64,000 bases of DNA from assembly GCA_030063045.1 (NCBI GenBank), contig JAQSEB010000037.1:496001-560000 (forward strand). The letters run 5' to 3'. The notes beneath the pieces are model-generated. The model was not told the origin of the DNA and did not search any database. It was given only the letters and a program-made list of their open reading frames with translations. Below, piece by piece: positions 10,947 to 20,735 of the stretch. This DNA is from Pratylenchus scribneri. Lineage: Eukaryota > Nematoda > Chromadorea > Rhabditida > Pratylenchidae. A program made the position numbers and the translations under genes. Positions within the stretch are counted from its first letter, which is position 1, and each line of letters begins with the position of its first letter.

Positions 10947-13710
10947 ATGCATATTAATGAGCTTTCTTCGGAATTATTGGTTTGCATATTACATTACAAT
11001 GAAATGCCTTCTTTGTATTCTAGGTTTTGATATTTTCAAAAATTGATGATTTCCCAGATAAAATTTGTCTGGGACAAGTTTGCAGGCATTGGCGTCGTAT
11101 TGCTCCTTTGAATTGGGAGGCAACGAAAATTTGTTTAAGACCATTGGTTTGTTTGATTATAAATGCTGAATTTTGTGCACTTGAATTTTTTATGAGCAAT
11201 ATCTTAGCAATCTTTTAAGTTTTAAATAAAGCATTCTCTTAAGCATTTCGATATTAAATGATAGAATCAAACATATATGACCAAACTTTGGTGCTTATCG
11301 GTCATCCGATAGCAAAATTTTTAGAAATGTATGGTTTCCCTTATGGGGAGATCAAGATTGAATTGGTGATAAAGTGAGATGCTCACCTATCCCTGAATGA
11401 CCTCAACCGTATACCGGAGGTCCTATAGGGGTCACTTTCACTTTTCCGATAAATATATCTATCAAGAATTTTATTAGTCAAGAAAATAAAAAACCCAATT
11501 TTGGCTAGTTTTACTATATTTTGGTCATAATAATTTGTGCTAACTTTAACAAATAAAATCAACGCAACCTAAACTGGGCAAAAAATATTTCCAAATTTAC
11601 TAAATAAAATATATCAAAAAAAATCAAATGTGCAAATTTCGTTTCTTCTTCACAGTATAAACGAAAAACCCTCATCATTGTAATGAATCATTTTGGGGAA
11701 TGGCTTGAGGAATTATGGCTTCAAAATATTGACATTAATTTGAAATTAATCAAACGAATGGCAATGCAAATGAAATGTTTAAAAGATTTGAAATTATCCA
11801 AATGCAAATTGGATGGTCCAACAATGGTCTCAATTGGCGATTTATTTGTCCAACAACTTTATTCATTTATTCTCGATGAAACGGTTTCTTTTTTCCAATT
11901 CCCAAAAAAAATAATTTTATTTTAAAGAGCTATCATCCAATTATCCGCAAATTGTATGAAAATGAATCCTCCAAGTTGGATCATTTAAGCCTGAATTTTA
12001 GTCGCCCGAATTATTCGACCGGAACATTGCCAACCAAATTACCGAACAGTTTGAAGTCTTTTTCATTGAACAAATTTTGTGGGGATTGGAATTCATTTAT
12101 GATTTTATTAAATGCGGCAAACAATTGCAGCAATTTGAAAATACTTAATTTGGGAGTTCATACATTTATTAGAGAAGATATGATATTGGCTATCGGAAAT
12201 ATTAAAACGTGTATAAAAATAGAAATATAAATTATATATTGAATCTTTTTTTTTCAGTTTGGTTTATCTCAATTTGGACTTCAATTCAATAATACATGAA
12301 TCTACATTTAAAGATCTCATCTGCAATGGATTGCCAAATCTAAAAGCACTCCGCATTGGTGGATATTGTTCTGAAGTAAATTAATATTTTTTTTAAATTA
12401 ACTTGTTAAATTTAATCTAACCAAGAAAGTATAAAAATTATCTTATTTCTTCTTTTATTAAAATCCCCTCTCTTTAAGAAATCCCCTCTAAAGGGGCTCT
12501 GAAAAGTGTAAGCCCCGGGTCACGGGTCACTAATATGTATAGAAGAATACGGTATAATTAAATGATTGAGAGGAAGTAACTATTTTTGAATAGAGAATTA
12601 TATTTAAAATTAAATTAACAAATAACAACCAATCAAACAAATATTAAAGGAAATGCTCTCAAATATCGCTCGAGACCGTCCCGATCTGCTGGTCCATCTC
12701 AATGTATTCACTCGACCTAATTTCCAAATCGCCGATTCGCTGAATTCTTTGACTCTACGAGCTTTAACTGATGCGAATTTTCGTGGAATTTTTACTGAAA
12801 CATTGCTCTTCCAAGGAAATAAATCATTAAAGGTTATTATATAAATTATTAAATCGGATATTTGAATTCTGTTCCGATTCCGAAAAAATTCAAATTCGGA
12901 TTCCGAGGTTCCGATATTTTTGAATTCCAGCCCCAGCCCTGTATATAATAAATTAAACAAAAAAAAACATGAATTTATATATGAAAACCAACAATAATTA
13001 GAGTAATCTACTATTTTAGCATTTTGACTTCCGATCTCTCGAACTTCCTACCTCATTAATTGAAAAACTACTTGGTCAATTTGAAGTGAGTTTTTTCTTT
13101 CCGATTTCCGTATTCATTGCTCTCATTTCAATTTCACAGAATTTAAAAACACTTCATTGCAAATTGCCTGCCACCGATGTCGACTTAATTTCTTTTTTCT
13201 CTATAATTGAAAAACAGTTGCAAAATGGAAGGAATATTACAATTTATTTACATCCCGGTATTCAATTCAACCATAATATAATAAAAAAAATTCAAATTTG
13301 CGGATAAAAATCATATCGCAATTTTTAATCTCATTAAAAAGGCGCCACCTTAAGAAACCTTTTAAGTATCAAAAAGCTTAATTTCATCATGGCAATATTT
13401 ATGATTCTTTAAAAATTTGGAATTTTTTATTATGAAAATTTTAAAATTAATTCATAATTTTACATTAAAAATTTAATTGATAGCACAATACCGCGATTGT
13501 TTTTACAAATATTCGTTGCCCAATGATTTGGTACTATTTAAAAAAGCTGGTTGGAGACCAAATATGTGCAATAGAAAATGCGAAAATTTGGTATTGAAAA
13601 AAGTAATCAAAGAAGCGATCGGCGGAAATAACCAGCCGTAAGAAATTTATAACATTTTTTAAATTTATTTTTGACACAGATCATTTTTGAGCGAATGGTG
13701 GATGGAATAG
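10947..13710 (+). CDS. F-box/LRR gene copy 3, intact
   Basis: Ten exons: 10947-10979, 11024-11146, 11656-11883, 11928-12208, 12258-12375, 12650-12832, 13020-13085, 13140-13257, 13484-13637, 13680-13710; 444 residues, all phases consistent. The F-box is MHINELSSELL plus VLIFSKIDDF and VCRHWRRIAP (residues 1-50). LRR-like strands follow: LEELWLQNI, LKDLKLSKC, LDHLSLNF, LKSFSLNKF, LKILNLGV, LVYLNLDF, LKALRIGGYC, LNSLTLRA, LKTLHCKLP. The C-terminal exon holds GWRPNMCNRKCENL and the last exon SFLSEWWME. By analogy with nematode F-box/LRR families the product should bridge SKP1/cullin to a substrate in an SCF ubiquitin ligase; the substrate is unknown. Introns 1 and 2 start with gtttg. Confidence 0.88.
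12461..12554. mobile_element. Degenerate TA-type MITE remnant
   Basis: It contains ccctctaaaggggctctg, a CCCCGGGT-like stretch and a terminal aatacggtat, as in the fragment at 6168-6262. It lies in the exon 5/6 intron of copy 3. The shared intron position suggests it was inserted before the two copies duplicated. Confidence 0.4.
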
Positions 13711-13927
13711 AAAGAAATTGACATTTAATTGAAAATATATATTAATAATGCATTTATTTAATATGAATGATATAAATTAACCAATACAACACTGAATTAA
13801 ATGGAAAGTGAATAAATATTAAATAAATTTATTTAAATATCGCTCGAATGAATTTAAAAGTTTTATATATTTATTAACTTTTATTCTTCAAAATCAGAAA
13901 ATTTATTTATTTATCGAAAAACAGAAA

Positions 13928-16763
13928 ATGAACATTAATGAGCTCTCTCCGGAATTATTGGTTTGTGAAATTTCTTAATAAATTGCCATTTTTGGATGTT
14001 TAGGTTCGGATTTTTTCAAATATTGATGATTTCTCTGAAAAAATTGTATTGGAAAAAGTTTGCAAGAATTGGCGTCGAATTGTTCCCTTGGATTGGAAAA
14101 TAACGAAAACATGTCCAAAACCACTGGTTTGATCTCAAATTTTATTCATTCAAATTTTGTGCAATGACAAATAACATTTAAAGCTTAATGAATATTTTAA
14201 AAATTATACCAATAGTTGAGCTCTTTCTTTGGAGCATTAACTCTATTGAATATTTTTCTATCTAATTCATCAAAATCAGAGACTAAAAAAAATATTTAAA
14301 ATTGATTTGATGCACAAAATTTGTTAAAAATTTTCATTTGATAATAAATAAAATTAAATTTTTACCAACAGAATGACCGAGAAACACTCGGCCTCATATT
14401 GAATCGATGTGGAGAATGGTTGGAGGAATTATGGCTTCAAAATGTTAAAATTGACGAGAAATTGGTCAAACAAATGGCAAAAAGAATGAAACAATTAAAA
14501 CATTTGAAATTATCCAATTGCGAATTAAATGAGCCTACAATGGATACAATTTCGGATTTATTTGGCCATCAACTTTATTCCTTTGTTTTGGATGTAACGG
14601 TTTTTGATTCACAATTCATAAATGAATTTTTTGTTAATTTTTAGGCATATTCTGCAAATATATGGGACTTGATATTGATCTACAAAGATTCCTCCAAATT
14701 GGAATATTTAGGCCTGAATAGCCGTAACCATTCTGTCGGAATAGTGCCAATAAAATTGCCAAACAATTTGATTTCTTTTTCACTGCATAATAAATTTTAT
14801 GGTGCCACATTAATGCTTTTAATGAATGCCGAAAGAGATTGCAAAAATTTGAAAATGCTTCAATTGGAAATTCAAACACTTATGCCAGATATAATCGCTG
14901 TTATCGGAAATATTAAAAGGTAAAAAAATATAAAATAATTAAAATTGAATCTTTTATTCAGTTTGGTTTATCTGAATTTGGCCGTCAATTCAATACCTGA
15001 TGAATTAACATTGCAAAATGTCATCTGCCACGAATTACCAAATTTAAAGGCACTCAATATTCGTGGATATCGTTCGGAAGTAAATTAAAAAATTTTTAAA
15101 ATTGTTTTTCAAAAGTAATTTTAATTGTTAAGAGAAAACTGAAAAATTTCTTCTTTTAGTTCTAAATTGCTATTTTAATTGGCAAATGCCATAAAATAGA
15201 TGGGTGACATGTAACGGTATGCGACGTTTTGTGGTGGGCCATTTTGTGGCGAATCGGTTTTTGCTTTATAACTCATCTTAATCTGAATCGTTTTAAATGT
15301 TTTTATATGGTTTTGATAGAGTAATGCATTGTCTATCGAATGATATAAAAATTATTTTATATTATTCAAAATTGAGAAAGTTATGAGCTATTGAAAAAAG
15401 TGGCCAAAATGTGTCAATTTTGAAGGTTTTAAAAAATGTAAAAATAATTTGTAGGCGGATAGAGAATTTTTTGCTCGTTCTAAAGCATTCCTTAGGCGCC
15501 AAGCTTTTAGCTTTCGCCACAAAACGGCCGCGTCACAAAATGTCCCACACTGGCATTTGGTAACATTCAATTGTGTATGAAAATTAGGTAAAATTTTTGA
15601 CTTCACTAGAATTATTCTTTTTTTTTTCCAAAAATAGCCATAATTTTGTCAAAATCGTAAATTATAGCAATTTTTGTATGGGATTCCACATTTAAAATTA
15701 ACAATAATTCATTCAACAAATTGATTAATCATTTAGGAAACGATCTCAAATATCTCTCAAGATCGTCCCGATTTGGTCTATCTCAATGTTTGTGCTCGAC
15801 AAACTTTCCAAATCCCCGATTCACTAAATTCTTTGACTCTACGAGGTTATATTGATGATGGAATTCTTCCTGAAACATTGCTCTTCCAAGGAAATAAATC
15901 ATTACAGGTTTTGAAGTCGATTTATATTTATTTACTTATTTATATAGGTTAAAAAAATGGACAAATTATGTTTAAATAAATTCCATTAAAATTTACAATT
16001 TTTAAATTTTTCTTGCATTTTTATTTTTATAATTTTTTAAAAAGTAAAATATAAACATCATATGAATATTTTATATCTATAGGAATAGAAACGATTAATA
16101 TTGACTATAATAAAAGTATACATACAAAAAGATACATTTATAAATAAAAATACAACTTAAAATTTCCTTAGCATTTGGACATCCGTTACTTCGAACTTCC
16201 TTCCAATTTAATTCAAAAATTGCTTGGCCAATCTCCAGTGAGTTCTCCTAAATTTCAGATTTTATTGTTTATTTGATCAAATTTCAGGATTTAAAAACAA
16301 TTCATTGCAAAATGCCTGCTACCGATATCGATTTAGCTTCTTTTTATCTAACTCCCTTTTTTGCTTTAATTAAGAAGCATTTGAAAAAAGGAAGGAATAT
16401 TACAATTTATGTTCATTTGGACCATCAATGTAAATTAGTTAAATTTAATTTTTTTTTAAAATTTACGCATAATCATAAAATTTACGCAAATTTATTTAAA
16501 AAAAAAATTAATATTTTCGATTTAATTTATAGTATATGACAGCGCTTATTATTACAAATATTCTTTGCCTGGTGATTTGCCGCAATTTGAAACTGGATGG
16601 AGAGCAAAATTATGCAAAGAAAAATGCGAAAATTTGATGTTGAAGAAAGTAATCAAAGAAGCGATCGAAGGAGGAAATGAGCCGTAAAAAATGTTGAATG
16701 TTTAATAATTTTTAAATTTATTTTTGGCACAGATCATTTTTGAGCGAATGGTGGATGGAATAG
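13928..16763 (+). CDS. F-box/LRR gene copy 4, intact
   Basis: Exons: 13928-13960, 14004-14126, 14372-14599, 14645-14919, 14962-15079, 15737-15907, 16172-16237, 16288-16429, 16533-16683, 16733-16763; 445 residues in one frame. F-box: MNINELSPELL, VRIFSNIDDF, VCKNWRRIVP. LRR-like parts: GEWLEELWLQNV, LKHLKLSNC, LEYLGLNS, LKMLQLEI, LVYLNLAV, LKALNIRGY, LNSLTLRGY, LKTIHCKMP. C-terminus GWRAKLCKEKCENL, then SFLSEWWME. Exon 8 uses a donor (gtaaat at 16430) further downstream than in most copies, adding residues but keeping phase. A 350-base inverted-repeat element lies in the exon 5/6 intron. Role inferred as SCF substrate receptor. Confidence 0.88.
15200..15552. mobile_element. Inverted-repeat element in exon 5/6 intron
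   Basis: The left end (gacgttttgtggtgggccat and cattttgtggcgaa, about 15220-15256) is matched in reverse complement by ttcgccacaaaacgg and cacaaaatgtcccacactg at the right (about 15515-15552). The right end, read inward, begins CAGTGTGGGACA, which resembles hAT termini. The left end is diverged and no 8-base duplication was found, so the superfamily call is tentative. The interior is non-coding. Confidence 0.5.
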
Positions 16764-17024
16764 AAAGAATTTCAGATGATGATAATAAAATAATAAGTTA
16801 TTAATAATATATTTAATATCATATCACATTATTAACCGACACATAATTAATTATATAAATCAATTTGATCGAAAATGACACTAAAATTTATGGAATGGAA
16901 AAAATTATTGAATAAATATTTTTGAATATCATTCAAACAAATTATATTAATTCATATTTTGTATATATTTAATCATTTATTCTTCAAAATCAAGCAATTA
17001 ATTTATTTATTTTAAAATAGTAGA

Positions 17025-20000
17025 ATGCATATTAATCAGCTTTCGTCGGAATTATTGGTTTGTGGGAATTTTTATGATTTTTTTTTTGTATTTTTAGGTT
17101 ATGATATTTTCTAAAATTGGCGATTTTACTGAAAAAACTAGACTGGAACACGTTTGTAGTCATTGGCGTTATCAAATTGTGCCTTTGCATTGGAAAACAA
17201 CTAAAACTTGCACAAAACCATTGGTTTGCAATTAATTAAGGCTATTTAAATTTTATGAATTTTGCATTATGGCAAATATATAAGAAATTTTTCAAAAAGC
17301 AAAGAAGTTTTATAACATTGGATTAAACACTTTTACAAAACAATTTTTAGCAAAATAATATATGAAAACATAAATCGGCCAAAAATGTTATTTCCAAAAA
17401 TTGCCCATTTTTGGCCTATTTTGTCATTTTGTTTCTATCAATCCATTATTTTTTCATTTTACCTATCATCCAAATTGTGGCTATTGTATAAGCTGAGAGA
17501 ATCAATCCCAATTAAAAAATTTGACTATCTTTCCATAATAAATTATTGAAATTATTAACTTTTGACCAATAGGATGACCAGGAAACTCTGAGCCTTGTGC
17601 TTAATCGATGTGGGGAATGGTTAGATGAATTATTGCTTCAAAACATTGCAATTAACGAGAAAATAATTAAACAAGTGGCAAATAAAATGAAATGTTTAAA
17701 ACATTTGAAATTATTCTTTTGTGAATTGGACGGTCCAGCGGTGGATTCAATTGCCGATTTATTTGGCCAACAACTTTGTTCATTCATTTTCAATGGAACG
17801 GTCTAATAAATCTAATAATTCATTATTAATTATTTTTCATAGGAATATCATCCAAATATGCGCAGATTGATTGAAAATGAATCCTCCAAAATGGAACATT
17901 TAAAAATCTATCTAAGCCATACAATCGGAACATTGACAACAAAATTGCCTTACAGTTTGAAGTCTTTTTCTTTTTCCTCGGCGCATGAAATTCAAAGTGC
18001 TTCATCAATGCTTTTGTCAATTGTCGCAAGAGATTGCAAGAATTTAAAAATTCTTCACTTTCAAACTGATACACTTTTGCCAAATATGAACTTTTCTATT
18101 GGAAATATTAAAAGGTTTAAAAATGAAAAATAATTTTAAAAACACAATATTAAATTCAGTTTGGTTTATCTACATTTGGTTTTCTATTCAATAGAAAATG
18201 AAATTGCATTGCAAAATGTCATCTGCAATGAATTGCCAAATCTAAAAGCACTCTATATTGATGGATATTGCTCTCAAGTATTTTTTTAATATATCAAATC
18301 TGCGAATTTTGCTTACATAAATTTAGGGGGGAATTAACCAATTTTTCTAGTTTTAGATGTTATTAATAAAATAATAGTAATTTTCCGTTCGTGGTCAATT
18401 TCAAAAAAGACAAAGGGACGGTGCAAATTAGGGTTGCGCCCCCGCACCCGCGGGGGCCACCCCCGACGGGGATCCCCGCACTTTTTGGGTTTCACCCCCG
18501 ACCCTACCCCCGCATATGCCACCCCCGCGCCCCCGCACCCCCGCGGGGGTGAACATGCACCCCATATTATTGGATTTTTCAAGGAAAATGGGGTTCGATA
18601 GGGAAATTTTGACCAAATTTTTGTAGGATATTAAAATTTTTTATTAAAATTTTTCTCTGCGAGGCTATTTTTAGGTAAAATTTTTCGCTGCGCAGCCATT
18701 TTTGGATGAAATTTTTCTTCAAAAAAATTTTTTATTTGAAAAATCTGGCTTTTTAAAAAATTTACGCTACCCCCGCCCCCGCGGGGATCCCCGCGGGGGC
18801 CCCCGCAAGGGGTCACCCCCGAACCCGAACCCGCAAATGCCAACCCCGCAAACCCCGACCCCCGCACAACCCGCCCCCGCACTGCGGGGGCGCAACCCTA
18901 GTGCAAATATGGGCGATTCCAAAATAGTGCAAATATAAGTTTTTGACTACTAATAAATCAGAAATCTGTTTTAGACCCTACAAATATTATACCATTTTAT
19001 AGATCTCATCGAGACGAATCGAATGGTATATAATTTGTCAGGTTTTGATCCAAAAATTAAAGAGTTTTAAACCAAAAAACTTAAAAATATGTTATAAGGG
19101 CAGGGTTCGCAGATGTACTTTTTTTAAAGATTTGTACTTTTTTTTGACTTTGGTGTACTTTATGTACTTTTTTTCACAAAATAATGAAAAAATGGTAAAA
19201 TTTTTCGCTGCGCGGCCATTTTTGGATCTAATTTTTCGCCTTTGTTCGAAAAATTGTAAAAAATTCTTCTCAAAAAATATGTACTATTAGTTCTGGATGA
19301 TCCACGGTTGTGCATTAATGATAAAAAAAACATATTTAAAATTTTAATCAATTTATATTAGCTTAATAAAACGAAAATTTTTTTTTTGACCCCAAAATCT
19401 TTATTTTCAAGGCCAATCTACTTTTGTTGAAAAAAAATCTGCGAACCCTGTTTAAGGGGTTTGAACATCATAAGAAGTTAAAGATGACACACTATTTTTC
19501 GTCAGAGAATCAGGAAAGTTCGAATTGCGAAAAACTAACTAATAAGGGGTTTAGGGTTAGGGGCTCGGCAGCATGGGATTAGGCATTAGGGGTAGGGGCT
19601 AATAAGGGCTAGGGTTAGGTTTGTACTCAGCTTCTTTGGCGATTCAACTTCTCCTAAAATTCAACTTCCGCGATATATATATATATATATATATATTTTA
19701 TTAAGGAAACTCTCTCAAATATCTGCCGTATCCGTCCTGATTTGGTTTGTCTCATTGTTTGGGCTCAGCATCCTTTCCAAATCTCCAATTCCCTCAATTC
19801 TTTGACTCTTCATGCTGCCAAATTTCTTCCTGATGAGATGTTATTTAACCAACAAAATAAATCGATGCAGGTTAAATAATTGCCACAATTAACTACTACA
19901 AACTAATTCCAGCATTTGGACATTCGTTCACCCGTTCTACCCAACCCCTCCAGTTTCATCGAAAAATTACTTGTACAATTTCCAGTAAGCTTCCATTATT

Positions 20001-20447
20001 TTTTAATCTGATTTCACTGATCAAATTCCAGAATTTGAAATCCTTACATTGCCAAATGCCTACTATCAATGATGACCAGCTTATTTTATTTTTTTTATTT
20101 ATTGAGCAACATTTAGAAAACGGAAGGGATATTACAATTTATTTTCATAACGGTAATCATCGTAAAATATATTAATATTTAATTAATCATAATTTTTACG
20201 TATTAGTTGATGATCTTTTTTCTCGTTATTACAAATATTGTTTTCCTGCTGATTTGCCAAAATTTAAAGCTGGTTGGAGAGCAAAAATGAGTTATTTTAA
20301 ATGTGAAAATTTTGTATTGAAAAAATTAATCAAAGAAGCGATCGACGGAGAGAATGAACCGTAAGATATTTGGGAACAAATGAAAGGAGAAAATGATTTT
20401 GTATTTATTTTTACAGGTCATTTATGGACGATTGGTGGATGGAATAG
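17025..20447 (+). CDS. F-box/LRR gene copy 5, intact, intron packed with MITEs
   Basis: Exons: 17025-17057, 17098-17223, 17573-17800, 17843-18114, 18160-18277, 19706-19870, 19913-19984, 20032-20152, 20207-20360, 20417-20447; 439 residues. F-box: MHINQLSSELL, VMIFSKIGDF, VCSHWRYQIVP (one residue longer than in the other copies). LRR-like: GEWLDELLLQNI, LKHLKLFFC, MEHLKIYL, LKSFSFSS, LKILHFQT, LVYLHLVF, LKALYIDGYC, LNSLTLHA, LKSLHCQMP. C-terminal exon GWRAKMSYFKCENF lacks the usual MCNGKC pattern; the end is SFMDDWWME. The 1.4-kb intron 5 carries two hAT-like MITEs, a foldback fragment and an (AT)n run. The exon 6 acceptor lies only 9 bases after the AT-rich run. Confidence 0.85.
18429..18900. 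mobile_element. hAT-like MITE A, GC-rich
   Basis: A 472-base element with terminal inverted repeats TAGGGTTGCGCCCCCGCA and its complement. It is flanked by an identical 8-base direct repeat, GTGCAAAT (18421-18428 and 18901-18908). An 8-base duplication and a TAGGG-type end are the hallmarks of the hAT superfamily. Both ends carry dense CCCCGC/GCGGGG repeats, making them strikingly GC-rich against the AT-rich surroundings. The middle (about 18640-18760) is AT-rich and contains atttttcgctgcgcagcc, shared with MITE B. There is no transposase, so it is non-autonomous. The minus- and plus-strand reading frames across it are repeat artefacts. Confidence 0.88.
18939..19100. mobile_element. Foldback-element fragment, interrupted by MITE B
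   Basis: The segment ttttgactactaataaatc, the following catcgagacg and the ggtatataatttgtc segment match the left arm of the palindromic element at 22-450 (about 85-225). The right arm is missing; the hAT-like MITE at 19101 begins where the match ends, so it landed in or next to this element. Confidence 0.6.
19101..19450. mobile_element. hAT-like MITE B
   Basis: A 350-base element with inverted ends CAGGGTTCGCAGAT and ATCTGCGAACCCTG. It is flanked by near-identical 8-base repeats (tataaggg at 19093-19100, tttaaggg at 19451-19458; one mismatch). The interior contains aaaatttttcgctgcgcggc, nearly the same as in MITE A, and no transposase frame. CAGGG termini and 8-base duplications point to hAT. 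Confidence 0.8.
19540..19622. repeat. G-rich telomere-like tract
   Basis: Degenerate ttagggttaggggct-type units. The order of motifs (ggggtttagggttagggg, catgggattagg) matches, in reverse complement, the centre of the TTAA element at 24851-25081. It is therefore better read as a fragment of that element than as a telomere. Confidence 0.5.
19670..19696. repeat. (AT)n microsatellite
   Basis: An uninterrupted alternating AT run just upstream of exon 6 of F-box copy 5. Confidence 0.85.
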
Positions 20448-20735
20448 AAACGGATTGACTTTTGCTGACTAAATCAAGATGAATATTTTTTTAAGGCAAA
20501 CCGAAACTTGCGCGAATAAATTAATTTGGAGAAAAATAAAGATGCCCCAGTAATATAAATTTAAGGAAAAATAATCCTACAAAAATTACTTATTGAATTT
20601 TTTTATAAATTTATTATCGGAAAAATTATTGAATAAATTTGCTTGAAAATCGAATAATTTAACGAATTTTACTAATTCATTTTTATTTTATTTATTTTTC
20701 AAATAAATCAATTTATTTAAAAACAACAGCAGAGA

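Noticed and set aside
12862..12950. Segment with ttccgattccg repeats ending ccagccctg as another hAT-like MITE
   Set aside because: Only one plausible end was found and no target duplication; left out as unsupported.
18334..18938. Several overlapping frames rich in Gly, Pro and Arg on both strands
   Set aside because: They are translations of the CCCCGC repeats of hAT-like MITE A, not proteins.
19540..19622. TTAGGG-like tract as an interstitial telomere
   Set aside because: The motif order matches the centre of the TTAA element at 24851-25081; the units are too irregular for a telomere.
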